Part shown: positions 1 to 8,942 of the stretch, one piece after another
Position numbering within the stretch: the stretch's first letter is position 1
Layout: each line of letters starts with the position of its first letter
Assembly (NCBI GenBank): GCA_002483345.1
Contig: DLHS01000018.1
Span: 62,001 to 126,000, forward strand
Source of the DNA: Bacteroidetes bacterium UBA7662
Lineage (GTDB): Bacteria; Bacteroidota; Bacteroidia; UBA7662
Direction: 5' to 3'
Length of the DNA stretch: 64,000 bases
Translations under genes and position numbers: made by a program
The notes under the pieces: model-generated
The model's input: the letters and a program-made list of their open reading frames with translations, nothing else
Database searches by the model: none
What the model was told of the DNA's origin: nothing

Positions 1-2
1 TT

Positions 3-203
3 GCGCCGGGTTCCCAGTTCGGTGCCCAGAGTGGCATTACCCGCTCCCTGACAGAGCCCAATAAAAAATACAACGGCACACCCATTCAGGAGTATATGGG
101 CTCCATGCGGTCGAATGCCACCATCAGACGTTTGCCTGAACTGGAGAAACGTATACAAGAGCTGGAAAAAATCATTACCCAGCTGCAGATAACAGAGAAA
201 TAA
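3..203 (+). CDS. lpxD: LpxD C-terminus (UDP-3-O-acylglucosamine N-acyltransferase), 5' truncated by window edge
   Basis: Only the last 66 residues are present; the frame is open to the left edge. They begin in the last hexapeptide turn (APGSQFGAQSGIT) and continue into a charged helical tail (LEKRIQELEKIITQ), the usual ending of LpxD. The stop lies 5 bases before the lpxC-fabZ start, and lpxD-lpxC/fabZ-lpxA is a common Bacteroidota order. LpxD adds the second 3-hydroxyacyl chain to UDP-GlcN in lipid A synthesis in the cytoplasm. A second LpxD-like gene lies at 32205-33161. Confidence 0.85.
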   Translation, partial: APGSQFGAQSGITRSLTEPNKKYNGTPIQEYMGSMRSNATIRRLPELEKRIQELEKIITQLQITEK

Positions 204-208
204 GTAGC

Positions 209-1606
209 ATGACCGATAATCAACGCACCATTGGTGTTCCAGTGAGCATTTCCGGCGTAGGCCTGCATACGGGCGCGCAGGTGAAGATGACCTTTCGTCC
301 GGCACCCGTGAACCATGGTTTTGTATTCAAACGTATCGATCTGGAAGGAAATCCGGAAATTCCGGCACTGGTTGATTATGTGGTAGATACTTCCCGTGGT
401 ACAACCTTGCAAAAGGGCGCTGCCAAAGTGCATACCGTTGAGCATACCCTGGCTGCTTTGGTTGGTATGCAACTCGACAACATACTCATAGAACTGGATG
501 GTGCCGAAACACCCATTGCAGACGGCAGTTCCATCGAGTTCATCAAAGTGCTCGAACCGGCCGGTATTGTAGAGCAGGATGCACCCCGCAACTACCTTGA
601 AATCACGGAGAATTTTCATTTCTATGATCCGGAAAAGGATGTGGAAATTACGATTCTTCCTTATGAGCGTTACCGCATTTCGGTGTTGGTAGATTACGAC
701 TCTCCGGTTTTAGGTACCCAGCATGCTACCCTGAATCACATCAAAGACTTCAAGGAAGAGATAGCAGCCTGTCGTACCTTCTCTTTTCTGCACGAATTGC
801 AGATGTTACTCGACAACAACCTCATCCGTGGCGGTGATCTGAACAATGCCATCGTGGTTGTTGACAAAATTGTGAATGAAAAGGAACTGGCAGAACTGGC
901 CAAGGCCTTCAACAAACCCCATATGGAGGTTCGTCGCGAAGGAATCCTCAACAATGTGGAACTGCGCTTTGTGAATGAACCCGCGCGGCATAAGCTACTG
1001 GATGTGGTGGGAGATCTTGCCTTGCTTGGCCGTCCTATCAAAGGTCATGTGATCGCTTCCAAGCCCGGCCATGCCGGCAATGTCGATTTCTGCAAAAACC
1101 TCAAAAACAGCCTGAAGAAAAAACCAGCCAAATACGATATCCCACGGTATGATCCGGATGCGGAGCCCGTTTTTGACGTGAATAAAATCATGGAGTTCTT
1201 ACCACACCGCTACCCGTTTTTGCTGGTAGATAAAATCACAGAACTCAGTGATACCCACGTTGTGGGTGTTAAAAATGTGAGCATGAATGAGCCACATTTC
1301 ATAGGTCACTTCCCCAATAATCCCGTCATGCCCGGCGTTCTTTCCATTGAAGCCATGGCACAGACAGGAGGTATTCTCTGTTTAAGTCTGATGGATGATC
1401 CCGGAGGGTACTGGACCTATTTTCTAAAAATAGATAATGCAAAATTTAAAGATAAAATTGTGCCGGGTGACACCCTTGTCTTTAAATTGGTGCTCAAAGA
1501 ACCCATACGTCGCGGCATCTGTCAGATGTACGGACAGGCATTCGTAGGAACGCGCCTGGTAGTAGAAGCCGACCTGATGGCACAACTTGTTAAGAAGACA
1601 AACTAA
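209..1606 (+). CDS. lpxC/fabZ: Bifunctional LpxC deacetylase / FabZ 3-hydroxyacyl-ACP dehydratase fusion
   Basis: 465 aa. The N-terminal LpxC part (about residues 1-305) deacetylates UDP-3-O-acyl-GlcNAc, the committed step of lipid A synthesis. The C-terminal FabZ part (about 318-465) dehydrates 3-hydroxyacyl-ACP in fatty acid synthesis. Visible LpxC residues are E78/H79 in VEHT, H261 and D265 in the HKLLDVVGD segment, and H288 in ASKPGHAGN; by family knowledge these are the zinc ligands and catalytic residues. FabZ shows H333 in LPHRYPFLLVD and E381 in PGVLSIEAMAQ. The two activities compete for the same 3-hydroxyacyl-ACP pool, and fusion in one polypeptide is a known Bacteroidota trait. The stop overlaps the lpxA start by one base (TAATG), implying translational coupling. 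Confidence 0.97.
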   Translation: MTDNQRTIGVPVSISGVGLHTGAQVKMTFRPAPVNHGFVFKRIDLEGNPEIPALVDYVVDTSRGTTLQKGAAKVHTVEHTLAALVGMQLDNILIELDGAETPIADGSSIEFIKVLEPAGIVEQDAPRNYLEITENFHFYDPEKDVEITILPYERYRISVLVDYDSPVLGTQHATLNHIKDFKEEIAACRTFSFLHELQMLLDNNLIRGGDLNNAIVVVDKIVNEKELAELAKAFNKPHMEVRREGILNNVELRFVNEPARHKLLDVVGDLALLGRPIKGHVIASKPGHAGNVDFCKNLKNSLKKKPAKYDIPRYDPDAEPVFDVNKIMEFLPHRYPFLLVDKITELSDTHVVGVKNVSMNEPHFIGHFPNNPVMPGVLSIEAMAQTGGILCLSLMDDPGGYWTYFLKIDNAKFKDKIVPGDTLVFKLVLKEPIRRGICQMYGQAFVGTRLVVEADLMAQLVKKTN

Positions 1607-2385
1607 TGAACCAACCGCTGGCCTATATTCATCCCGACGCGAAAATCGCGGCCGATGTAGTGATCTCTCCTTTTGTCACCATCGAAGGCGATGTTGAAAT
1701 CGCTGAAGGTTGCTGGATTGGCTCCAATGTAACCATCTTCAATGGTGCCAGGATTGGCAAAAACGTTAAAATTTATCCAGGTGCTGTTATTTCAGCCGCC
1801 CCTCAGGATCTGAAATACCAGGGCGAGCAAACCCTTACCTACATTGGTGACAATACCATCATCAGGGAATGTGTTACCGTTAACCGTGGTACCCGCGACC
1901 GGATGAAAACCGTCGTAGGCAATGACTGTCTGCTGATGGCTTATTCCCATGTAGCCCACGATTGCCTGGTTGGCAACCATGTAATTCTGGCCAACCTGGC
2001 AACCCTGGCAGGGCATATTCTGGTAGAAGACTGGGCGATTCTGGAAGGCATGGTGGCAGTTCAGCAGTTTGTGACTGTTGGCGCCCATTCCTTTGTAGGA
2101 GGTGGCTCCCTTGTCCGTAAAGATGTCCCTCCTTTTGTGAAAGCTGCCAAAGAGCCCCTCTGTTTTGCGGGGGTGAATGTTATCGGCATGCGCCGGCGGG
2201 GTTTCAATGAGGAGATGATTCGTCAGGTGGAAGACATTTACCGTATCATTTACGTTCGTGGTTACAACATTTCGAAGGCGCTGGATATCGTAGAGAGCGA
2301 AATTGCAGATTCCGCTGAAAAAGCACGCATACTCGACTTCATTCGCTCGTCGACCTATGGCGTGATCAAAGGAATGATCGAATGA
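1606..2385 (+). CDS. lpxA: UDP-N-acetylglucosamine O-acyltransferase
   Basis: 259 aa, the standard LpxA length. The left-handed beta-helix is visible as hexapeptide repeats through about residue 190, followed by an alpha-helical C-terminal domain (from about 195). H118 in SHVAHDC matches the catalytic His of LpxA. The enzyme transfers a 3-hydroxyacyl chain from ACP to UDP-GlcNAc, the first step of lipid A synthesis, in the cytoplasm. It overlaps lpxC-fabZ by one base and the next ABC ATPase gene by four bases (ATGA), so the four genes form one tightly coupled operon. Confidence 0.96.
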   Translation: MNQPLAYIHPDAKIAADVVISPFVTIEGDVEIAEGCWIGSNVTIFNGARIGKNVKIYPGAVISAAPQDLKYQGEQTLTYIGDNTIIRECVTVNRGTRDRMKTVVGNDCLLMAYSHVAHDCLVGNHVILANLATLAGHILVEDWAILEGMVAVQQFVTVGAHSFVGGGSLVRKDVPPFVKAAKEPLCFAGVNVIGMRRRGFNEEMIRQVEDIYRIIYVRGYNISKALDIVESEIADSAEKARILDFIRSSTYGVIKGMIE

Positions 2386-3011
2386 GTGCCGGGGTCGGCT
2401 TCCGACTCCAGCAAGCAGGCAAACGTTTCAACCGCGACTGGATATTCCGTCGGCTGGATCTGGAACTTCATGCCGGGCAGCAGATTGCCCTGACCGGACC
2501 CAATGGTTCCGGCAAATCAACACTCCTTGGTGTAATTTCTGCCTACCACTCGTTGTCGGAGGGGAGCATTCGCTGGACCCGGGCGGGTCAGGTGACAGAA
2601 CGCGACAAAGTATACAGCCAGCTGATGCTGAGTGCCCCTTACCTGGAACTTCCCGAGCACCTGACGGCTCATGAACTTTTCGATTTTCATTTTGGCCTGA
2701 AAGGCTGCACCTTCTCCGGCGAATATCAGGAGTTGCTCGATAGTGCCGCTTTGTTACAGGTGAAACACAAACTTATCCGGGATTATTCCTCGGGCATGAA
2801 GCAACGACTTAAACTGCTGCTTGCTTTTTACAGTCACATACCACTGTTATTACTGGATGAGCCGACGGCCAACCTCGACCAGGCCGGTATCAGCTGGTAT
2901 CAAAAGCTTAAAAATGAAGCCGGTGCAGGAAAAAGTATTGTCATTGCAAGCAATCTCCCTTATGAATATGAAGGCTGCGGGCAGGTGATTGATTTGAATC
3001 AATTCAAGTAG
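2382..3011 (+). CDS. ABC transporter ATP-binding protein, lone ATPase after lpxA
   Basis: 209 aa, a single nucleotide-binding domain. Walker A is GPNGSGKST (about 39-47), the signature is SSGMKQRL, and Walker B with catalytic Glu is LLLLDEPTANLD. The signature is SSGMK rather than LSGGQ, as in many small CcmA-like export ATPases. The gene overlaps lpxA by four bases. No permease lies beside it, so substrate and membrane partner cannot be named from this window. The operon suggests an envelope role, but that is inference. The gene ends the operon and is followed by a terminator at 3203-3225. Confidence 0.88.
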   Translation: MSAGVGFRLQQAGKRFNRDWIFRRLDLELHAGQQIALTGPNGSGKSTLLGVISAYHSLSEGSIRWTRAGQVTERDKVYSQLMLSAPYLELPEHLTAHELFDFHFGLKGCTFSGEYQELLDSAALLQVKHKLIRDYSSGMKQRLKLLLAFYSHIPLLLLDEPTANLDQAGISWYQKLKNEAGAGKSIVIASNLPYEYEGCGQVIDLNQFK

Positions 3012-3018
3012 TTAAAAC

Positions 3019-3066
3019 TGTCCTTTTTTTCAGAATAGTGGACACTCTTTCTGAAAAAGTGGACAC
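3019..3066. repeat. Short imperfect inverted repeat with duplicated AGTGGACAC
   Basis: TGTCCTTTTTTTCAGAA (3019-3035) is nearly the reverse complement of TTCTGAAAAAGTGGACA (3049-3065), with 15 of 17 positions pairing. The word AGTGGACAC also occurs twice in direct orientation (3037-3045 and 3058-3066). It lies just after the ABC ATPase stop. It could be a decayed transposon end or a structured 3' UTR; no transposase remnant is visible. Confidence 0.5.
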
Positions 3067-3202
3067 ACGGCTGTTTCTCATCCTGTACAGGCAGGCTTAA
3101 AAAGGCGTTTTCAATAAATTCAGCCTGAATTTCTATTTGTGGCATCATGCTTGCCGAAATAGGTTGTCTTCATTTTCATCAGGTAGTATTTTTTTAACAT
3201 TA

Positions 3203-3225
3203 GGGGTCTCAGGACCCCTTTTTTT
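3203..3225 (+). terminator. Intrinsic terminator of the lipid A operon
   Basis: Stem GGGGTC (3203-3208), loop TCAG, stem GACCCC (3213-3218), then seven T residues. It lies between the converging lpx operon and dprA, and its T tract touches the dprA stop codon. Confidence 0.85.
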
Positions 3226-4336
3226 ATGTTGTCCGCTTATAGAATTTACCGGGGAGGCTTCTTACCAATCCTTTAAACTCGAGTGCCAGCAGTACGGTAG
3301 CCAACCTGCTGAGCGTGAAATTTCCCTGGGTACACATTTGATCAACCGACAGTTGCTCTGCCAGTGACAACATATCCAGCAGTTGCTGCTCTTCCGGTTG
3401 CAGTTCCGCAAACAGCTGTGTTTGTCGTACGGGTATTTCCTTCTGGTCCGGCAGCCAGTTCAGGGCTTCGAGTAATTCGTCAGCACTTGTGAGGAGCGCT
3501 GCCTTGTTTTGCCTGATCAGTTGGTGGCAACCCGCGCTGCCGGCATCGTTAACTCTCCCCGGGAAAGCAAATACATCCCGGTTGTAGCCATTGGCCAGCT
3601 CGGCAGTTATCAGAGCCCCACCGTTTTCCGCAGCCTCCACCACAACGACCGCATCCACCATTCCTGCAACAATGCGGTTTCGTTTGGGAAAGTTTTCTTT
3701 ATCCGGAGCCGCTTCATGCCAGAGTTCTGTCAGCAGGCCGCCCTGGTGTACCATCTTCTCGGCAGCATACCGGTTGGCGGCGGGGTAGATGCGTCCAAGT
3801 CCGTTTCCCAGAACCCCGAGTGTTGGTAATCCGGCTTCCAATGCCGCCCGGTGTGCAGCTATGTCAATGCCATAAGCGAGTCCGCTTACGATTGTTACAT
3901 TCAGGGCACTAAGGCCGAAGATGAGCTGTCTGCAGAGATCGATGCCGTAGGGTGTTGCTTTCCGGGTTCCTACCACCGCAATGATGCGGTGACTGTTGAG
4001 GTCGGCCTTGCCTTTAAAAAATAACAGCAGGGGGTAATCTGCACATCTTTTAAGTCGCTGAGGAAAAGTATCCTGCTGGTGATGTAATAACTGTATTTGA
4101 TGTTTTTCGACATACTGCAACTCCGCTTCTGCCAGCTGCAGACTTCCTGGCCTGCGTACGGCATCCGCTACACGCGGGCCTATTCCCGGTACACGCTCCA
4201 ACAGCTGGCGATTACTTTTAAAAACCTCTCTGGCAGAGCCACACCGATTGATAAGGGCTCTTGCGTGGTTGTTGCCAACACCAGGAACTTGCAATAAAGC
4301 AAGGGTATATAATAATTCTGTTTGCTCAGATGTCAT
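3224..4336 (-). CDS. dprA: DNA-processing protein DprA
   Basis: 370 aa. An N-terminal helix-hairpin-helix region (about 1-65, with RVPGIGPRVADAV) precedes the Rossmann-like DprA core. The core shows VVGTRKATPYGI, SGLAYGIDIAAH, GNGLGRIYPAANR and ENFPKRNRIVAG. A C-terminal winged-helix domain (about 310-370) follows. DprA loads RecA on incoming single-stranded DNA during natural transformation, in the cytoplasm. The gene stands alone, converging with the lpx operon and divergent from a TonB receptor whose start is 24 bases away. With cinA at 45 kb it is one of two competence-associated genes in the window; no uptake machinery is visible. Confidence 0.96.
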   Translation of the reverse strand: MTSEQTELLYTLALLQVPGVGNNHARALINRCGSAREVFKSNRQLLERVPGIGPRVADAVRRPGSLQLAEAELQYVEKHQIQLLHHQQDTFPQRLKRCADYPLLLFFKGKADLNSHRIIAVVGTRKATPYGIDLCRQLIFGLSALNVTIVSGLAYGIDIAAHRAALEAGLPTLGVLGNGLGRIYPAANRYAAEKMVHQGGLLTELWHEAAPDKENFPKRNRIVAGMVDAVVVVEAAENGGALITAELANGYNRDVFAFPGRVNDAGSAGCHQLIRQNKAALLTSADELLEALNWLPDQKEIPVRQTQLFAELQPEEQQLLDMLSLAEQLSVDQMCTQGNFTLSRLATVLLALEFKGLVRSLPGKFYKRTT

Positions 4337-4360
4337 AGTGGCTCGTAAATTAGCCGGAAT

Positions 4361-6670
4361 ATGATTGCCCGTTTTTCACTTTTCACGCAAGTTTTACTCT
4401 GTTTGACGCTATTTATGGGGCTGAATCCTGCAAAAGCGCAATATGTGGTAGAGGGCGTTGTGAAAGATGCCGGAAACGGACAGCCCTTGCCGGGCGTCAA
4501 CATAGCCGTTGGAAGCGGGGGAACAATAACGGATCTGGATGGGAAATTCATGCTGCGTTTCGAAAGCAGGGAGGAAGTCCTCCTGCGTTTCAGCTATATC
4601 GGCTATCAAAAGATCCAAAAGGTAGTCCAGCCGGGCGACAGTATACTGTTCCTGAAGATTTCGCTGAAAGCCACTGAAAATGCCCTTGACGAAATCATAG
4701 TTACGGCCAGTCGTTTTGCCCAAAGTCGCAGCAGTGTTACCCAGAGCACTGAAATCGTAAAAACTGATCAGGTATTATCATTTAACTCCGTCAACCCGGA
4801 CGATGCCCTGAACCGCATACCCGGATTAAATGTGGCCCGCGGCCAGCTTAACATCCGTGGTTCGAGCGGTTTCACCTACAATGTGGGCAGCCGGGTGATG
4901 GTGCTGCTCGACGGATTGCCACTCATTTCAGGGGAGTCGGGTGAGGTACGCTGGAATGTGCTGCCGATGGAGATAGTGGAGCAGATTGAAGTCATCAAAG
5001 GTTCTGGTTCTGCCCTGTACGGCTCTTCCGCCCTGGGGGGGGTGGTGCATTTCCGGACACGCAAACCCGGCCTGGAACCCCGCTCTTACTTCACTGTTTT
5101 TCATACCCTTTACGATGCACCACCTGCAGAACACCGGGATCCGTGGGTAGGTATTCCCCGCCCGACAGCTACCGGCATTCAATTTTCACATCTCCGCAAA
5201 ATCAAAAAACTCGAACTGGGTTTTGGTCTGAATATGATGGATGATGATGGTTACCGGGTGGCCGATCCGAGCAGGCGGCTGCGGTTGAATATGCAGACAA
5301 GGCTGGAGGTATTAAAAGGCCTCTATATCGGCGCCAACATCACCCACCTGATTGATTCTACACGTCTCTATACTTTCTGGGAAAGTAATTTTGATGCATA
5401 CACTCCTTTCCCCGGCTCAGTAAATCCGCAGCTTAACCACCGCACAGCTTTTGATCCTTTTGTAGAGTATATTCCCAATGGCGATTCAAAACACAGCCTG
5501 CGAAACCGCTATTACCGGTCGCGTACCAACTACAACAACGAAGACTACGGCCTGGGAGAAACCTGGTTTACAGAATACCAGTACCAGCAACGCTTTCATC
5601 TGGGCTTTGCCAAAAGCAGTGTTCTTACAACTGGTTTCGTAAACCAGCATAACCTGATCGGAAGTGACCGGCTGTATGGCACCCAGAATACCGACAACCG
5701 ATCAGCCTATCTGCAGCTTGACCAGCAAATCTGGCGTTTCACCTATGCGCTGGGAGCCAGATACGAACGTTTTGTGGTGAATGGGGTCAGTCAAAAAGAC
5801 AAAACTGTTTTCCGGGCAGGCCTCAATTTTGAAGTAACCAAAACGACTTTCTTAAGGGCCTCCTACGGAGAGGGATTCCGATACCCCTCTGTTGCAGAGC
5901 TGTTTTCCAATACATTCATTGGTTCGGTCAGACTGAGCAGCGACCCTGGTCTCCGCCCTGAACAAAGCAAAAGTCTGGAGGTAGGCCTGCTTCAGTCCTT
6001 TCAACTGGGCAATTTTGAAATCCTGCTTGACCTGGCCTATTTCCGTACCGACTATACCGATATGATAGAGTATAGTTTCGGGGTAGTGTTACCAACAACC
6101 TACACCCCTCAGGATTCGGCAGATATTGCGATCAATAACTGGGCGGCTCTGGCCAGTCGTTATGCCCGTTTTCAGCCTGGTAATGTGGTGCAGGCGCAGA
6201 TTACAGGCATAGAAAGCTCGCTGAGGGGCAAGGGAAAAATTGGTTTGTTTCATACCGAGTGGCTGTTAGGTTATACCTACATCGACCCTGTTAACCTCAA
6301 CCCATCCCCTTCCGTTTATGGTCTTCCGGTTGATTTGATGAAATACCTGAAGTACCGCTACAAACACCTGGCGCGCACAGATCTGAGTCTGGGATTCGGA
6401 GTCGTTTCTGCGGGAGTTAATGTCCGGTACAACAGCACTATACTGAATATAGATGAAGATTTCTATCGCTTTATGCCAGGATTGATCGATTACAGGCTGG
6501 CGCATATCAAAGGTGACCTGATCACAGATCTCCGGCTGGTAGGACAATTAGGTCCGCTGTTCAGGGTGAGTCTGATTGTCCGGAATGCAGGTAACCGCTC
6601 CTTTATGGCTGTTCCGGGAAATATTGGAGAACAACGGACTTTTGTGATACAGCTTCATGCGCAATTATGA
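4361..6670 (+). CDS. TonB-dependent outer-membrane receptor with carboxypeptidase-regulatory-like domain (1 of a tandem pair)
   Basis: 769 aa. A signal peptide (about 1-26, ending NPAKAQ) is followed by a CarboxypepD_reg-like domain (about 28-112, with GQPLPGVNIAV and GTITDLDGKFML). The plug (about 125-235) shows NIRGSSGFTYNVGSR and IEVIKGSGSALYGSSALGG; the rest is a beta-barrel. The protein should import a ligand across the outer membrane using TonB energy. The next gene is a close relative with nearly the same plug motifs, pointing to tandem duplication. An S9 peptidase follows the pair, so peptides are a possible ligand, but the substrate cannot be read from sequence. No SusD partner is present, so this is not a SusCD pair. 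Confidence 0.9.
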   Translation: MIARFSLFTQVLLCLTLFMGLNPAKAQYVVEGVVKDAGNGQPLPGVNIAVGSGGTITDLDGKFMLRFESREEVLLRFSYIGYQKIQKVVQPGDSILFLKISLKATENALDEIIVTASRFAQSRSSVTQSTEIVKTDQVLSFNSVNPDDALNRIPGLNVARGQLNIRGSSGFTYNVGSRVMVLLDGLPLISGESGEVRWNVLPMEIVEQIEVIKGSGSALYGSSALGGVVHFRTRKPGLEPRSYFTVFHTLYDAPPAEHRDPWVGIPRPTATGIQFSHLRKIKKLELGFGLNMMDDDGYRVADPSRRLRLNMQTRLEVLKGLYIGANITHLIDSTRLYTFWESNFDAYTPFPGSVNPQLNHRTAFDPFVEYIPNGDSKHSLRNRYYRSRTNYNNEDYGLGETWFTEYQYQQRFHLGFAKSSVLTTGFVNQHNLIGSDRLYGTQNTDNRSAYLQLDQQIWRFTYALGARYERFVVNGVSQKDKTVFRAGLNFEVTKTTFLRASYGEGFRYPSVAELFSNTFIGSVRLSSDPGLRPEQSKSLEVGLLQSFQLGNFEILLDLAYFRTDYTDMIEYSFGVVLPTTYTPQDSADIAINNWAALASRYARFQPGNVVQAQITGIESSLRGKGKIGLFHTEWLLGYTYIDPVNLNPSPSVYGLPVDLMKYLKYRYKHLARTDLSLGFGVVSAGVNVRYNSTILNIDEDFYRFMPGLIDYRLAHIKGDLITDLRLVGQLGPLFRVSLIVRNAGNRSFMAVPGNIGEQRTFVIQLHAQL

Positions 6671-6672
6671 GC

Positions 6673-6680
6673 TAAGTTTG
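6673..6680 (+). promoter_or_regulatory. -7 box upstream of the second TonB receptor
   Basis: TAAGTTTG matches the Bacteroidota -7 consensus TAnnTTTG, 17 bases before the ATG at 6698. No clear -33 box is seen. It suggests the second receptor can be transcribed apart from the first. Confidence 0.45.
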
Positions 6681-6697
6681 TTTAAATTGGATACTCT

Positions 6698-8932
6698 ATG
6701 AAGCAGATTTCAGTGCTTTTGTGCTGCTTATTATTGTATATGTCCGATACGCAGGGTCAGGTGGTGCGCGGTATGGTAAAGGATGCCGCACAAGGAGGCA
6801 GTCTGCCCGGGGTGAATATCATTTACGGACAACAACAGGGTGGCATTACTGATATAAGCGGACGTTACGAGCTGAAGTTACCCGGTCCCGGCAGTTATAC
6901 CCTTCGGTTTAGTTTTGTAGGTTATGCAACGCAGCAAAAACAACTCAAAATAGCTACGGGGGAAACCATTGAGCTGGACATTCAGCTGAAAGCCGATTTT
7001 GGAGAACTTGATCCGGTGGTGATAACAGCCGGCCGGTATGAGCAGCACCAGAATGAAGTGACAGTATCGATGGAAGTATTAAAACCATCGCTCATACAAA
7101 ACAACAATTCCACCAAATTCGACGATGCCATCGACCGTATTCCGGGGGTGAGTGTTTTAAATGGTCAGGCTAACATACGGGGTACCAGTGGCTTTGCCTA
7201 TGGTGCCGGCAGCAGGGTATTGGTACTGGTTGATGATATGCCTTTACTCAGTGCGGATGCCGGTGATGTAAAATGGGCCTATATTCCCATTGAAAACGTA
7301 TCTCAGATCGAAGTCATCAAAGGTGCTTCCTCTGCCTTATTTGGTTCAAGTGCCCTGGGTGGCATTATCCATTTGCGGACAGCCTACCCTACCGGCCGGC
7401 CAAAAACACAGCTGCAGACCTTCTTCGGCCTTTATGGCAAGCCAAAGGCATCATTCACCAATCCCTTTACCGACAGACCCCATATACAAGGTGGTTTCAG
7501 CGCCCTGCACAGCCAGCAATTCGGCAAACTGGATGTTACGGCCGGTATGTATAGTCTTTATGATGAAGGGTACCGCATAGGCGATTACAGTAAACGATTG
7601 CGAGGTAACATAAACCTCCGGTACCGCCTCACCGATCGCTGGAGTATTGGCCTGAACGTGAATGCCATGCGTGATTCGTCGGGTAATTTTTTCTTCTGGC
7701 AAAACGATACGGCTGCCTTTTTCCCTTTTCCCGGCACCAACGATACACAGTTGGGTATCCGCTACAACATCGACCCCTTTGTGCAATACACAGGTCGCAG
7801 CGGCCAGAAACACAGTTTTCGCAACCGCTATTATTTCACTGAAAACCGCGCCAGTGCCGACCGTAAAACGATTGGTCACGTGTATTACAATGAATATCAA
7901 TACCAGCGACCACTCAAACTGCCCTTTGCCCAACGCACGATGCTGACGGTGGGTGGGGTTCATATCTATAACGGCATCAACAGCGGTATTCTGTATGGCA
8001 ACCGCGACAGCCGCAACCTGGCAACCTATCTCCAGTTTGATCAATCCTACAACCGGTTAAATTATTCATTGGGATTCCGGTACGAATCGTTTGTCATCAA
8101 CAGGGAAGCCCCTATCAACTATCCTGTTTTCAGGGGTGGCCTCAATTACCGGTTGCTGCAAGCCACCTGGCTGCGGTCCTCTTTCGGGCAGGGCTTCCGG
8201 ACACCTTCGGTCGCGGAGCGTTATGCCAATGCCGCTACAGGTGGTATAACCGTCATCCCCAACCCGCAACTGGGCAGTGAAAGCGGCTGGAGTGCCGAAG
8301 CGGCCATCCGCCAGGGGTGGCGCTGGGGTAGTTTCAGCGGGATGATAGATCTGGCGGGTTTCTGGACGCAGTTCGACAATATGGTTGAGTTTAACTTCGC
8401 TTTTGCCAACGGTTCAGCAGGTTTTCAGGCCATGAACCTGACCGATCGCCTGACCCGGGTCAGGGGCCTTGAACTAAGCAGCGGCCTGCAGGGTAAGCTC
8501 TGGGGGACTGCTGTACAATTGCAACTGGGACACACTTTCATTGAACCCATTGAAAGGTTTACACCTGTACCCAGTCTCCCCGATTTCACCATTGATTCCA
8601 CCTTGAAATACAGGAGTCGCCATCTTTTCAGGGGAGATATAGACCTGCGCCGCGGGCGCTGGCAAGCCGGACTGAATGTAAGGTACAACAGCTTTGTAGA
8701 ACGGATTGACCCGCTGTTTGAATCGGCCATACCAGGTGTTTCAACCTACCGGGCGCAAGACAATCAGGGTGATTTTGTCCTCGACCTCCGGTTGGGCTTC
8801 GATGTGTATGCAGATATTCAGGCCTTGCTGGTTGTTCGCAACCTCCTGAATGAAGCTTATATGATTGTGCCGGGCAACATTGGTGCTGCCCGAAACTATT
8901 TATTGCAACTCACCTACCGCATAGGCGGTTAA
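6698..8932 (+). CDS. TonB-dependent outer-membrane receptor with carboxypeptidase-regulatory-like domain (2 of a tandem pair)
   Basis: 744 aa. A signal peptide (about 1-20, ending TQGQ) is followed by a CarboxypepD_reg-like domain (about 22-105; SLPGVNIIYG, GGITDISGRYEL), a plug (NIRGTSGFAYGAGSR, IEVIKGASSALFGSSALGG) and a barrel with late strand motifs like those of its upstream neighbour (LLVVRNLLNEAYMIVPGN here, IVRNAGNRSFMAVPGN there). It starts 27 bases after the first receptor stops. Divergence in the barrel segments suggests different ligand preference after duplication. Ten bases downstream lies the S9 peptidase gene, probably co-transcribed. Confidence 0.9.
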   Translation: MKQISVLLCCLLLYMSDTQGQVVRGMVKDAAQGGSLPGVNIIYGQQQGGITDISGRYELKLPGPGSYTLRFSFVGYATQQKQLKIATGETIELDIQLKADFGELDPVVITAGRYEQHQNEVTVSMEVLKPSLIQNNNSTKFDDAIDRIPGVSVLNGQANIRGTSGFAYGAGSRVLVLVDDMPLLSADAGDVKWAYIPIENVSQIEVIKGASSALFGSSALGGIIHLRTAYPTGRPKTQLQTFFGLYGKPKASFTNPFTDRPHIQGGFSALHSQQFGKLDVTAGMYSLYDEGYRIGDYSKRLRGNINLRYRLTDRWSIGLNVNAMRDSSGNFFFWQNDTAAFFPFPGTNDTQLGIRYNIDPFVQYTGRSGQKHSFRNRYYFTENRASADRKTIGHVYYNEYQYQRPLKLPFAQRTMLTVGGVHIYNGINSGILYGNRDSRNLATYLQFDQSYNRLNYSLGFRYESFVINREAPINYPVFRGGLNYRLLQATWLRSSFGQGFRTPSVAERYANAATGGITVIPNPQLGSESGWSAEAAIRQGWRWGSFSGMIDLAGFWTQFDNMVEFNFAFANGSAGFQAMNLTDRLTRVRGLELSSGLQGKLWGTAVQLQLGHTFIEPIERFTPVPSLPDFTIDSTLKYRSRHLFRGDIDLRRGRWQAGLNVRYNSFVERIDPLFESAIPGVSTYRAQDNQGDFVLDLRLGFDVYADIQALLVVRNLLNEAYMIVPGNIGAARNYLLQLTYRIGG

Positions 8933-8942
8933 ACCCACCGAT

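Noticed and set aside
3137..3223. Short plus frame after the ABC ATPase gene
   Set aside because: It runs through the terminator and into the 3' end of dprA; no start signal or family.
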